From Thiomicrorhabdus sp033238645 (GTDB lineage Bacteria > Pseudomonadota > Gammaproteobacteria > Thiomicrospirales > Thiomicrospiraceae), in assembly GCA_033238645.1 (NCBI GenBank), contig BQXR01000006.1:150538-214537 (forward strand): DNA of 64,000 bases. The letters run 5' to 3'. Positions 44,045-52,233 of this stretch are shown here, piece by piece. The first letter of the stretch is position 1; every line of letters begins with the position of its first letter. Made by a program: the position numbers and the translations under genes. A model generated the notes under the pieces. That model was not told where the DNA came from, did no database searches, and saw only the letters and a program-made list of their open reading frames with translations.

Positions 44045-44887
44045 CTATGACGCACTTAAACGAACATAAAAATTACCTGCTCGATGTATACCATCGGCAG
44101 GTAAGCCCATTCCTAATACTTTAATATACTTTTCAGAAGAGTAATTTCTTGGTATTCGAAGTTTTAGGCGTCCGCTGGGACACTCTAGTTCAATTTGTTT
44201 GTTTGGCTTTAAAAGTAACTTAGGGATAGAGAAATGCCCATACAGATTGCCCTCATCAAGCTGATACTTAACACTATCGATCTTGATGTTAAAACGCACC
44301 AAATAGTCTCCTGACTTTCCACCAAACAGACCACTATACCCTTTCCTTTCAAGCCTAAAAGTTTTATCCTCAAATGCTTCACGCGTGAACTTCATTTTCA
44401 CTTTGAGGCCAGGAATATAGAAAGTCCCCAGTTTGAGTAGGCGAATAGCATAACGCAGGGTTAGTGGGTAGGTAATCAAGCGATCTTTACCATCAATAGG
44501 CTTCTGTTTACGATAGGCTCGCCTAGAGTAACCAAATGATTCATCACTCTGCTGTGAATGGTTACTTTGATGCCTCGTTGAAGAAGACTCCGAGAAAGAG
44601 TGGCGTGCTTTAGAAGAAGATGGCGACTGGTTTGCTCGTGTATCATGTTGTTTTCTTGCAGAGTGTCGTTGATAGTCGCGACAGTATGCTTCGCGATGTT
44701 TTTTTAACACATCATAAGCAAATGCAATTTCTTGAAACTTTTTCTGCGCTTCATGAATTGTTGAGACATCAGGGTGATATCGGCGTGCCATTTTACGATA
44801 CATCATCTTAACCGTCTTCTCACAGGCACCAAAATGGATCCCTAAGACAGCAAAATAATCTACTGATGTATCGTATTTATTATTCAA
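44045..44887 (-). CDS. J-domain protein with DnaJ-type C-terminal domain
   Basis: 280 residues. The J domain occupies 8-75 with the HPD motif at 38-40 (RRYHPDVS), needed to stimulate DnaK ATPase. A Ser/Gln/His-rich linker (about 78-125) follows. The C-terminal part (about 135-280), with KVKMKFTREAFEDKTFRLERKGYSG split across strands and ending NFYVRLSAS, resembles one-and-a-half DnaJ substrate-binding domains; there is no zinc-finger region, so it is a class B/CbpA-like or class C protein. DnaK is not in the window. Confidence 0.8.
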   Translation of the reverse strand: MNNKYDTSVDYFAVLGIHFGACEKTVKMMYRKMARRYHPDVSTIHEAQKKFQEIAFAYDVLKKHREAYCRDYQRHSARKQHDTRANQSPSSSKARHSFSESSSTRHQSNHSQQSDESFGYSRRAYRKQKPIDGKDRLITYPLTLRYAIRLLKLGTFYIPGLKVKMKFTREAFEDKTFRLERKGYSGLFGGKSGDYLVRFNIKIDSVKYQLDEGNLYGHFSIPKLLLKPNKQIELECPSGRLKLRIPRNYSSEKYIKVLGMGLPADGIHRAGNFYVRLSAS

Positions 44888-45196
44888 TTTAGTTATTTAA
44901 CATTTAATTTTACAGTTCATCAATTCTACAGCGCTCGATAGCAAAACTAAAGCAAAAAACCTAAGCAAAGTCGAAAAGATAAATTGATTTTAACTATTGC
45001 AACTTATCACCTGCGTCATTTATCTTAAAATAGCAATAAATAGCCATTTAACTCAACGACAACTCTCCCTTTTTCCAGATTATTTCATAAAAAAAAGGCA
45101 TAATATGCACATCAATTTTCACTGCAAATAAACCTCTATTGGTTAGCCGTTTTATGTGCAGTGTGACTTTAAAATAATTAATTTCAGGTAACTATT
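44888..45196. other. Divergent intergenic region between the J-domain gene and yjdM
   Basis: 309 bases without a gene. AT-rich; a pair of short complementary segments (TTTTCACTGCA near 45116 and TGCAGTGTGA near 45155) could form a weak hairpin in the yjdM leader. Nothing stronger was seen. Confidence 0.35.
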
Positions 45197-45766
45197 ATGA
45201 GCATTGAACAAACTTTAAAAGACCGCAGTGGCAATAAATGTGAACTTTGTGGTGCGGACCATGAGCTAGGCGTCATCGACATCTTGCCATCAGAGGGTTC
45301 AGCAGAACAGTCGGTATTGGTTTGCGGCACCTGTAAAGCTCAAATTGAAGACCCAAGTAGCATGGATAGCAATCATTGGCGTTGTCTGAATGACAGCATG
45401 TGGAACCCAGAAGTTGCTGTTCAAGTCCTCTCTTACCGCTTGTTACACGCACTAAGAGCAGAGGGTTGGCCACAAGACCTGTTAGATATGATGTATCTAG
45501 ATGACGAGGCTAAAGCTTGGGCTGATGCGGGACTCCCAGATGAAGATGATAACAATACGCCTACCAAAGACAGCAATGGTACACAATTACAAGAAGGGGA
45601 TAATGTTACCTTGATCAAGGATCTAGTCGTTAAAGGAGCCAATTTTACCGCTAAGCGCGGCACAATGGTTCGTGGTATCCACTTAACTGACAATCCGCTA
45701 CATATCGAAGGCAAAGTGAACGGTACACAAATTGTTCTAGTTGCAGCCTTCCTTAAGAAAGCTTAA
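45197..45766 (+). CDS. yjdM: PhnA/YjdM family zinc-ribbon protein
   Basis: 189 residues. N-terminal zinc ribbon: CELC (C15, C18) and CGTC (C43, C46). The C-terminal PhnA domain begins DSNGTQLQEGDNVTLIKDL near 126 and ends GKVNGTQIVLVAAFLKKA, highly conserved in the family. Despite the old name the protein is not shown to be a phosphonoacetate hydrolase; its role is unclear. The middle part (60-120) is an acidic spacer also seen in longer family members. Confidence 0.85.
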   Translation: MSIEQTLKDRSGNKCELCGADHELGVIDILPSEGSAEQSVLVCGTCKAQIEDPSSMDSNHWRCLNDSMWNPEVAVQVLSYRLLHALRAEGWPQDLLDMMYLDDEAKAWADAGLPDEDDNNTPTKDSNGTQLQEGDNVTLIKDLVVKGANFTAKRGTMVRGIHLTDNPLHIEGKVNGTQIVLVAAFLKKA

Positions 45767-45857
45767 ATAGATAACATCAAATAACTTAAGCAAGTGATTT
45801 AGTTTGCTTAAGACCAACAAAGCCCACTCTCTCAAGTAGGCTTTGCTATAGCCTATT

Positions 45858-45876
45858 CCCCCCCCCTGTTCAAAAT
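45858..45876 (-). repeat. Dispersed repeat variant (9 C, TGTTCAAAA)
   Basis: Nine C followed by TGTTCAAAAT; one base differs from TGCTCAAAA. It lies between the converging yjdM gene and the DsrE pseudogene, within 92 bases of the yjdM stop. Confidence 0.6.
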
Positions 45877-45879
45877 ATC

Positions 45880-46433
45880 TTATTTTTCTTTACGCTCAAA
45901 TAGAGCTTTACGCTGCTTATTATTTAGAGCTTTTACCACCACTACCGTGTAATCCAACACTTTATAATCATTTAATTGCGCTAAACCTGAAGCTGAAACG
46001 AAGCTTGGGAAATCTTCCTGCTCCAAGCCCTTTAGTCCAGCGACGGCTCCGCACACATGAAGACTCACACCTTGCTCCATCACCATCGTACTTAACAACA
46101 GCTGTGTTGCAGCATACTCCCTATGCGATTTTATTGTTAAGGCATATTCTTCAACGCCATGAGAGATCACCGCAATATCTACATCTGGATAAGCCTGTTT
46201 AATCCGTTTAACCTACTTCACCACATAGGGGGCAGCTTTTTCAAAGCCAACGGATCAGGTGTTTCTATCTTAAATACAACGCCTGATGGTTCTTCACCAT
46301 GCCTAATAATCGTCTCAACTTGAGCATCAGCTTCGCTAAACAAATTTTCTGCATGCGCACTGCTGATCATCACGAATAACAGAATTACCACCCCAGCTAA
46401 ATGCATTAGACTCACTTTGTAACCATATTTCAT
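45880..46433 (-). pseudogene. Decayed exported DsrE-family gene (frameshift plus amber stop)
   Basis: Two consecutive open frames form one protein. The first part (from ATG 46433) has a signal peptide ending SAHA and the beginning VETIIRHGEEPSGVVFKIE, and stops at TGA 46218-46220. The second part, in the next frame, contains AYPDVDIAVISHGVEEYAL and the DsrE-like VMEQGVSLHVCGAVAG. Adding one C to the CCCCC run (46228-46232 on the plus strand) and reading TAG (46213-46215) as CAG restores a continuous chain through LPPYVVKQVKRIKQAYP. Two lesions within 20 bases argue for genuine decay rather than a sequencing error. The downstream ORF alone, from GTG 46170, would lack the signal peptide. The intact relative would be a periplasmic DsrE/DsrF-like protein. 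Confidence 0.75.
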
Positions 46434-46503
46434 TTAAACCCCTTTGAATTTAGTGCTGCCAACCCTTAATAGTAAAAGACCCTTGCACTTTTAGCCTAAT
46501 ACT

Positions 46504-46548
46504 AAAAAACCCAGCAACCTCGCGATTATCTTAACGAGTGTACTGGGC
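46504..46548 (-). terminator. Terminator of the host-attachment-family gene
   Basis: On the minus strand CCCAG pairs with CTGGG and ACTCG with CGAG in a branched stem, followed by six T. Confidence 0.65.
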
Positions 46549-46573
46549 TAAATTTAAGTTTAATAAAATGGAA

Positions 46574-47017
46574 CTAAGGCATCAGTGAAACAGGTAAATA
46601 GCCTCTAATCTCGGTCGGAGAGAGTGTCACAACATTTTTATTCAAGCTAAAAGAGATGTGTTTTTGTAATTGATTAGAACAAGCACTGCGTAAGTCCCCT
46701 AAAAAGGAAGGAGCAGCAATAACGAGTAGATTCTCAAACTTATTTAGGTTTAACTCTTTACATAGATGCTGAGCAACTCTTTTTGCAAAATTAATCTCTT
46801 CATGCGATCTGGCTGATGTTTCTTCTGTATATGAGTGCGATCCTACCCCCATGGTGCCATTAGCATGACCTGATGCATCACTCTCAAGATCTTGCTCATT
46901 CAGACGACCTTCAGAATGATTCATCGTTTCAATTTCTACCAAATTTGCAATTGAGTTTTCTGCAGTAAAAATACGCGCGCGACTGCTGTCTGCAATAAGA
47001 ATCCAAGCTGGTTTCAT
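46574..47017 (-). CDS. Host attachment family protein (Host_attach, baeRF-like)
   Basis: 147 residues from ATG 47017, preceded by AGGGAG; an ATG at 47044 would add nine. The family pattern is clear: WILIADSSRARIF at the N-terminus, GRLNEQDLESDASG in the middle, and FAKRVAQHLCKELN plus LVIAAPSFLGDLR toward the end. The fold belongs to the bacterial/archaeal eRF1-like (baeRF) group. The name comes from a plant-attachment phenotype in Agrobacterium relatives and does not define the function here. Soluble and monocistronic. Confidence 0.85.
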   Translation of the reverse strand: MKPAWILIADSSRARIFTAENSIANLVEIETMNHSEGRLNEQDLESDASGHANGTMGVGSHSYTEETSARSHEEINFAKRVAQHLCKELNLNKFENLLVIAAPSFLGDLRSACSNQLQKHISFSLNKNVVTLSPTEIRGYLPVSLMP

Positions 47018-47044
47018 AATTCTAGTACTCCCTATAATGTTCAT

Positions 47045-47369
47045 GATTAAACAATAGTTATTCTAGTAACTGGATAACACTACTTTTACGCCAATTTATA
47101 GAATCAACAGTAAGTAATTCCTAGTAAAACGGTAAAAAACTATAGCATGAAAAAACAGTTGTTCAAACAATATTCACTCTATAAATCAACAAGATAAGCA
47201 CACTAAAAATCATGAACCCCCCATTCACAAAGGCTCACAGATACATAAAATTTATTTTTAAATAAATTTAACATTTGAGTTAAAAGCAAACCATAAAGAT
47301 GGTCACTAAGGGTATAAAAATTACTGTCAAAGAGAGGGAGTTTGTACTAAAAGCACCTACTAATGGGCA
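47045..47369. other. Intergenic region upstream of the host-attachment gene, downstream of selU
   Basis: About 325 bases, AT-rich, no gene and no clear terminator. Nothing identified with confidence. Confidence 0.35.
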
Positions 47370-48482
47370 TTAATAGGCTTGTAGGAATTCAACAACTTCG
47401 TCCATAGAGCCTTTAAAGCAGACTGGCTTTTGGTTTTTTTGCATTTGGTAGTCATACATGGGATCGTAGTATTCAGTTAACAGTGTTTCAATCCAGACTA
47501 AGTGCCCTTGATAGTTTCCTGATTGTGACTGAAGTGTATTGGCCATAGCGAATTGGGTTACGACACGCTGATAGCGCTCGCCACCCATTCTTTTTTTAAT
47601 ACGGAATAGCGCTGCATCCATAAACTCAATCCATGCTTCAACTGTTGGATACTCTTTTTGTCCTTGCAGAACGTATTCATCAAACGTAATTTCAATACGA
47701 TCTGCTAATGGCGTATCCACCACAATATACTCGCCAGATTTTAGAAAATCAAAAAGTGACTTCTGCATCGCAACAGAACCAATATTTCGACCCTCATCTT
47801 CTAATACAAGGTGATTCTCAGCCGTTTCTAAAAAACGAATCAATGACATTGCTAGCTGGTTTTCAAAATCAATTTGACTCGGTTGTGGGGTTGCATGACG
47901 GCCAAAACTTGATCCACGGTGATGTGCAAGGCCTTCGAGATCAATAGCATGTTTAACACGCTGAATCACCAATGTTTTACCAGAACCCGTACGCCCTGCC
48001 AACACTAAAGGTTGAATATCTCTTTGCGTTAATAACGCTGGTGTACTCTCTACAAAATCAATCAAATAGCGCCTAAAAGCTTTATAGCCCCCTTTCAAAC
48101 GTACTATTGAGCGCCCCTGCTCCATGAGCCACTGTTGAGAAATCTTAGAGCGTTGTCCACCTCTAAAACAGTAGAGTAGTGCATCAGGATTTTTATCTAT
48201 AAAGGCCAACCATGATTCAATGCGTGGCTCACGTGTTCTTTCACAAACTAATTGGTGACCCAATTTCGTGGCGACCTCATTACCATGCTCTTTGTAACAG
48301 ATACCTACCTTATGACGCTCTTCATCATTCATTAAAGGCAAATTACAGGATGAAGCAAAAGCCCCCTGAGTAAACTCAACAGGCGCTCTGACATCAATTA
48401 ACGGAGTTTGATTAAGCACAATAGATCGAAAATCATCCATTTGCGGAAGGTCTTCTGGAAACTCGGTAATCTTAATCGCCAT
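47370..48482 (-). CDS. selU: tRNA 2-selenouridine synthase
   Basis: 370 residues. It converts 2-thiouridine at the wobble position of tRNA-Lys, -Glu and -Gln to 2-selenouridine using selenophosphate. The N-terminal rhodanese domain has the active cysteine C105 in YCFRGGQRS; the second half has a P-loop (GRTGSGKT, about 163-170). Also called MnmH or YbbB. Its ATG overlaps the selD stop by one to three bases (TAATG), so it is co-translated with the selenium donor synthase. Confidence 0.95.
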   Translation of the reverse strand: MAIKITEFPEDLPQMDDFRSIVLNQTPLIDVRAPVEFTQGAFASSCNLPLMNDEERHKVGICYKEHGNEVATKLGHQLVCERTREPRIESWLAFIDKNPDALLYCFRGGQRSKISQQWLMEQGRSIVRLKGGYKAFRRYLIDFVESTPALLTQRDIQPLVLAGRTGSGKTLVIQRVKHAIDLEGLAHHRGSSFGRHATPQPSQIDFENQLAMSLIRFLETAENHLVLEDEGRNIGSVAMQKSLFDFLKSGEYIVVDTPLADRIEITFDEYVLQGQKEYPTVEAWIEFMDAALFRIKKRMGGERYQRVVTQFAMANTLQSQSGNYQGHLVWIETLLTEYYDPMYDYQMQKNQKPVCFKGSMDEVVEFLQAY

Positions 48483-49558
48483 TAAAGCACCTCAACACAA
48501 TGTGTCTGAGCACTGCTAGCAACCGTTTTTCCAATTGAGGTTAATACCAAGCCCTGTTCTGCTGCAACTGCTTTAAAAGCCTCAACCGATTCTGCTCTAA
48601 CCGCAGCCAATAAACCGCCGGATGTTTGCGGATCACAAAGTATCATCTTCTGTGTTTCGCTAATCGTTGAGTCAAATAGCCCAGAAACCTTATGTCCATA
48701 GCTATCAAAATTGCGGCCAGTGCCGCCAGGTGTGCAGCCCTGTGCTAAATACTCCAATACATTTGGCAAAATAGGCACTTGATTAAATTGGATCTGGGCA
48801 GCAATATCACTACCCTCACAGATTTCAATAAGGTGACCTAATAAACCAAAACCTGTTACATCAGTCAGGGCTGTTACGCCATCAATCTTTGCAAACTCTG
48901 TACCCGCTTTATTCAACGTGGTCATAGCATCTATCGCCATTGCCATATGTTCAGGTGCAATCTTCTTCTGCTTCTGCGCAGTTGTTAAGATGCCAATACC
49001 GACAGGTTTGGTCAAAAACAGCTCACAATCCACCTCTGCTGAGGCATTACGCTTAAGGTGCTTATTATCTACTAAACCTGTTACAGCCAAACCAAAGATA
49101 GGTTCTGGCGCATCAATAGAGTGCCCTCCTGCCAACGGAATCCCCGCTTCTTCACAGACAGAGCGCCCACCCTCAATCACTTGCTGACCAACCTCTGGTG
49201 GCAGTTTATCAATTGGCCAACCAAAAATAGCAATCGCCATTAAAGGCTTACCGCCCATAGCATAAATATCACTAATCGCATTAGTCGCAGCAATGCGACC
49301 AAAAGTATAAGGGTCATCAACAATTGGCATAAAGAAATCAGTCGTACTTAATACCGATGTGCCATTACCCAAATCAAAAGCGGCAGCATCATCTTTAGTG
49401 CTATTACCAACTAATAATTGAGGGTGTGGCGCTATTTTTAACTGCGTCTTTAATATCGAATCCAATACCTTGGGTGATATTTTACAACCACAACCCGCTC
49501 CGTGACTATATTCGGTTAGCTTAACTGAATCATTGGACAAGTTACTTGATTGAACCAT
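48482..49558 (-). CDS. selD: Selenide, water dikinase (selenophosphate synthetase)
   Basis: 358 residues. SelD makes selenophosphate from selenide and ATP. The N-terminal active site SHGAGCGCK holds C23 and K26 (C17 and K20 in E. coli), so this is a cysteine, not a selenocysteine, version. The glycine-rich and aspartate segments TDVTGFGLLGH and GGHSIDAPEPIFGLAVTG are conserved. It forms an operon with selU; no selA, selB or tRNA-Sec is in the window. Confidence 0.96.
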   Translation of the reverse strand: MVQSSNLSNDSVKLTEYSHGAGCGCKISPKVLDSILKTQLKIAPHPQLLVGNSTKDDAAAFDLGNGTSVLSTTDFFMPIVDDPYTFGRIAATNAISDIYAMGGKPLMAIAIFGWPIDKLPPEVGQQVIEGGRSVCEEAGIPLAGGHSIDAPEPIFGLAVTGLVDNKHLKRNASAEVDCELFLTKPVGIGILTTAQKQKKIAPEHMAMAIDAMTTLNKAGTEFAKIDGVTALTDVTGFGLLGHLIEICEGSDIAAQIQFNQVPILPNVLEYLAQGCTPGGTGRNFDSYGHKVSGLFDSTISETQKMILCDPQTSGGLLAAVRAESVEAFKAVAAEQGLVLTSIGKTVASSAQTHCVEVL

Positions 49559-49738
49559 GAGCTATATTCCTTTTACACGTAGCTATCTATCTGCAAAATA
49601 CCCTCTATTAAATACCCGTTAAATACGGATTCAAAGAGATAAGACTTTAAATAGACAGTATTATTTATATTGCCGCGTATCCTATCATGTTAGAGAAGCC
49701 CTGAATAAATCGTTTAAAATTCTGTGGTTACATTTAAG

Positions 49739-49756
49739 TTTTGAGCAGGGGGGGGG
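49739..49756 (+). repeat. Dispersed GAGCAGGGGG repeat, copy 7 (9 G)
   Basis: TTTTGAGCA followed by nine G, 67 bases beyond the stop of the RNase H gene and 180 bases upstream of selD. Confidence 0.75.
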
Positions 49757-49822
49757 ATCGATAGAAATTTATTCCAGATGAAGGATGACAGGGTATAAAT
49801 ACATTTATTGTTAGTATCAAAG

Positions 49823-50608
49823 CTAACCCTGTCTCATTGAAAGTATCTGTGGTATATCAATGACAGAAGTGTAATTCACAAAATCAGCTGGCTTTTCATC
49901 AATCGCTAAAATAGACATTCTATCTGCTAATTCATTGCCCTCAACCCCAACATGCCCATTTACATGTAGTACTTGAATTTTATCTTTTAACAACTGATAA
50001 AGTGCAAACATCTCTTTAATCAACTCTAGGTTCTTGATCTCTCCACCCGATTTTTTCCAACCCTTTTTCTGCCAACCAATCGCCCATTGCGTCACACATT
50101 GAATTGAGTATTTAGAATCACAAAAAATAGCCACAGACCGCCCTAGATCGCTCTCTGTTTTAGCCATCATTAAAGCTTGATGCAGGGCATTTAACTCCGC
50201 CGTATTATTAGTACCCATAGGGTTATATAAGCCGTACCAAAGTTCAAATATTTTATCATTTCGATAAACTGCCAAGCCAGATCCTGCCTTACCCGGATTA
50301 GGATCACAACCACCGTCAGTATAGATCTTCACTTCGATAGGCATCTTAGCGATTTCAGCGGCCGTATAAGTTTTAACACTGGGTGCTTTAGAACTTGCTG
50401 CACGTTTAGGAGCACTTGATGTTGCCTTTGTACTTTTAGAACTGACTGGTGACAAACTGCCACTATAAGCGGCCTCTGCCTCCGCTTTACTTGAAAAAGA
50501 CTTATATTTAGCGCCTGCAAACTTATCGACTTGGTTTTTACAGCTATTCCAATCTGTATAAATTCCAGGTGTTCTGCCCTGCCATACTACATAAAATTTC
50601 TTTGCCAT
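49823..50608 (-). CDS. Viroplasmin-type ribonuclease HI
   Basis: 261 residues. Residues 1-50 form a viroplasmin N-terminal domain (KKFYVVWQGRTPGIYTDWNSCKNQV split by the W-x-G-R motif), which binds RNA-DNA hybrids as in eukaryotic RNase H1. A Ser/Ala/Lys-rich linker (51-90) follows. The RNase H domain begins YTDGGCDPNPG and includes NTAELNAL, CDSKYSI and NELADRM, giving the complete D-E-D-D set. It removes RNA from hybrids. Bacterial genomes often have a second rnhA without this domain. Confidence 0.92.
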   Translation of the reverse strand: MAKKFYVVWQGRTPGIYTDWNSCKNQVDKFAGAKYKSFSSKAEAEAAYSGSLSPVSSKSTKATSSAPKRAASSKAPSVKTYTAAEIAKMPIEVKIYTDGGCDPNPGKAGSGLAVYRNDKIFELWYGLYNPMGTNNTAELNALHQALMMAKTESDLGRSVAIFCDSKYSIQCVTQWAIGWQKKGWKKSGGEIKNLELIKEMFALYQLLKDKIQVLHVNGHVGVEGNELADRMSILAIDEKPADFVNYTSVIDIPQILSMRQG

Positions 50609-50736
50609 CGATTACCTTACCCCCATATCATTTTGAGACTCAAAAACTGAGAACTCGATAATTAAGGGTTTTACACTTGTTATTAAGAATTGAATTGGAA
50701 ATTAAAGCTAAATATACTTTATATATTCAGGCAGAA

Positions 50737-50757
50737 TTTGAGCAGGGGGGGCTCAAA
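50737..50757 (+). repeat. Dispersed GAGCAGGGGG repeat, copy 8, in a hairpin (7 G)
   Basis: TTTGAGC and GCTCAAA are perfect 7-base arms around an A plus six G of the seven-G run (the last G pairs in the stem). It ends five bases before the RIO kinase stop codon, on the downstream side, so it may serve as its terminator or 3' mRNA end. It is the only copy with its own inverted partner. Confidence 0.7.
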
Positions 50758-50761
50758 ATAA

Positions 50762-51619
50762 TTAATCAATAGCCTGAGCTTCACGAATCCTTTCTTGACG
50801 AGCTTCTTCTGCTTCTAAAGCTGCTTTAATCTCTTCTAACACAGAGTCAACATCAGCTGCTTGATTATCAAAAGTAAACTGGCCTGTTAACTCAGTCTCC
50901 AAAGTTAAATCGCCTGCTTCAAATAAAGCCCACATCTCATCTGCATAATGACTCTTCAGTAGCTCAGGAGCATATTGTGCATAGTAGTTGGTCATGTTAT
51001 TAACATCACGTTGCAACATGCGCTTTGCATTATTATTTGCTGCAGCATCAACAGCTTGGGGGAGGTCTATAATCACAGGACCATACTCATCGACCAACAC
51101 ATTAAACTCAGATAGATCACCATGAATGACTCCCACGCACAACATGCGCATAACAAAGCCCATCACCTCAGCATGATCCTCTATCGCTTGTTCTTTAGAC
51201 ATAGAGACATCATTCAGGCGAGGTGCAACATGACCATCCTCATCAGTAACCAGCTCCATCAACAGAACCCCATCGAAACACCCATAGGGCTGAGGAACAC
51301 GCACCCCCGCATTAGCAAGCTTATAAAGTGCATCCACCTCTGCATTTTGCCAAATAGTCTCTTGTTCGTTACGACCAAATTTAGAGCCCTTCTGCATCGC
51401 TCTCGCTCGACGACTATTACGAACCTTTCGGCCCTCTTGATACTCGACTGCCTTTTTAAAACTACGCTTACTGGCCTCTTTATAGACCTTGGCACATCGA
51501 ACCTCATTATCACAGAGTACCGTATAGACATCAGCCTCTTTACCACTCATAAGCCGGCGAACAACCTTATCAACAAGGCCGTCTTCCACTAAAGGTAGAA
51601 TTCGTTTTGGCGTTTTCAT
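50762..51619 (-). CDS. RIO1-family serine protein kinase
   Basis: 285 residues. Bacterial RIO kinase of the PA4780 type. The ATP loop SGKEADVY (25-32), K44 in CAKVYKEAS, the catalytic HGDLSEFN (D168, N173) and metal-binding IDLPQ (D185) are intact. The basic segment RRARAMQKGSKFG (70-82) is typical of the family. The acidic C-terminal tail (265-285) is variable. Cytoplasmic; the bacterial substrates are unknown. It has a 150-base gap to the RNase H gene. Confidence 0.9.
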   Translation of the reverse strand: MKTPKRILPLVEDGLVDKVVRRLMSGKEADVYTVLCDNEVRCAKVYKEASKRSFKKAVEYQEGRKVRNSRRARAMQKGSKFGRNEQETIWQNAEVDALYKLANAGVRVPQPYGCFDGVLLMELVTDEDGHVAPRLNDVSMSKEQAIEDHAEVMGFVMRMLCVGVIHGDLSEFNVLVDEYGPVIIDLPQAVDAAANNNAKRMLQRDVNNMTNYYAQYAPELLKSHYADEMWALFEAGDLTLETELTGQFTFDNQAADVDSVLEEIKAALEAEEARQERIREAQAID

Positions 51620-52233
51620 AGCGTTATCAATCCAAAGTTTAAGCGTTGTCTTTCTGTTAAGTAGGGTTAGGTGGGTGTATTTCTTAGCGGCCTATAATAC
51701 ACCCATCAGCGTATTATTTACAGTGACTGCGTTAAATTCTAGACACTCATTATGTGATATCTTCTCGCCATAACCGCGTGATGAATGCAATATCATTTAG
51801 TTAGTTCGTAGAATGGGGGTTATCTAATCTCCCCCCGCCTTATCTACCCAGCCTATTCTTTATATAAAGTTGAGATTTAAGCATCAACTCCATTAATAAA
51901 ACTATAAAGATTGCATGCTACTAACCTAAAACAAAGCGTGTAAATTTAGAGATACTTATAATTAGAAAGTACGAAATCACCGCTTTGAGAGGTACTAGCT
52001 CATATTACCAATGCAAATAAAGCATTTTCACAAGCAATCAAAGTAGGACGAAATAGAGTGAAAAAAAATCATCATGAATCAAATTAACATCTAGATAGAA
52101 CTGTAATAACCACAATCATTTTATGTATTTGCTTTATTTTAAACATAAAAAACCCGCTAAACGCGGGTTCTTTTATCTTAGGAAAATCATTATTTAAAAT
52201 AGCTTACCTAATCATTCAATTCTACAAGATCAA
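51620..52233. other. 614-bp intergenic region between the SLAM-like and RIO kinase genes
   Basis: No gene was found. It contains the terminator of the SLAM-like gene (52147-52174), a six-C run without the rest of the repeat (51832), and AT-rich sequence. It also carries the RIO kinase promoter, which I could not place securely. Confidence 0.4.
52147..52174 (-). terminator. Terminator of the SLAM-like outer-membrane gene
   Basis: On the minus strand AACCCGC and GCGGGTT around GTTTA, followed by six T, 60 bases after the stop. Confidence 0.85.

Noticed and set aside
45880..46170. Independent 96-residue DsrE gene starting at GTG 46170
   Set aside because: It lacks the conserved N-terminal strand, which is found in the preceding frame, so it is better explained as part of a broken gene.
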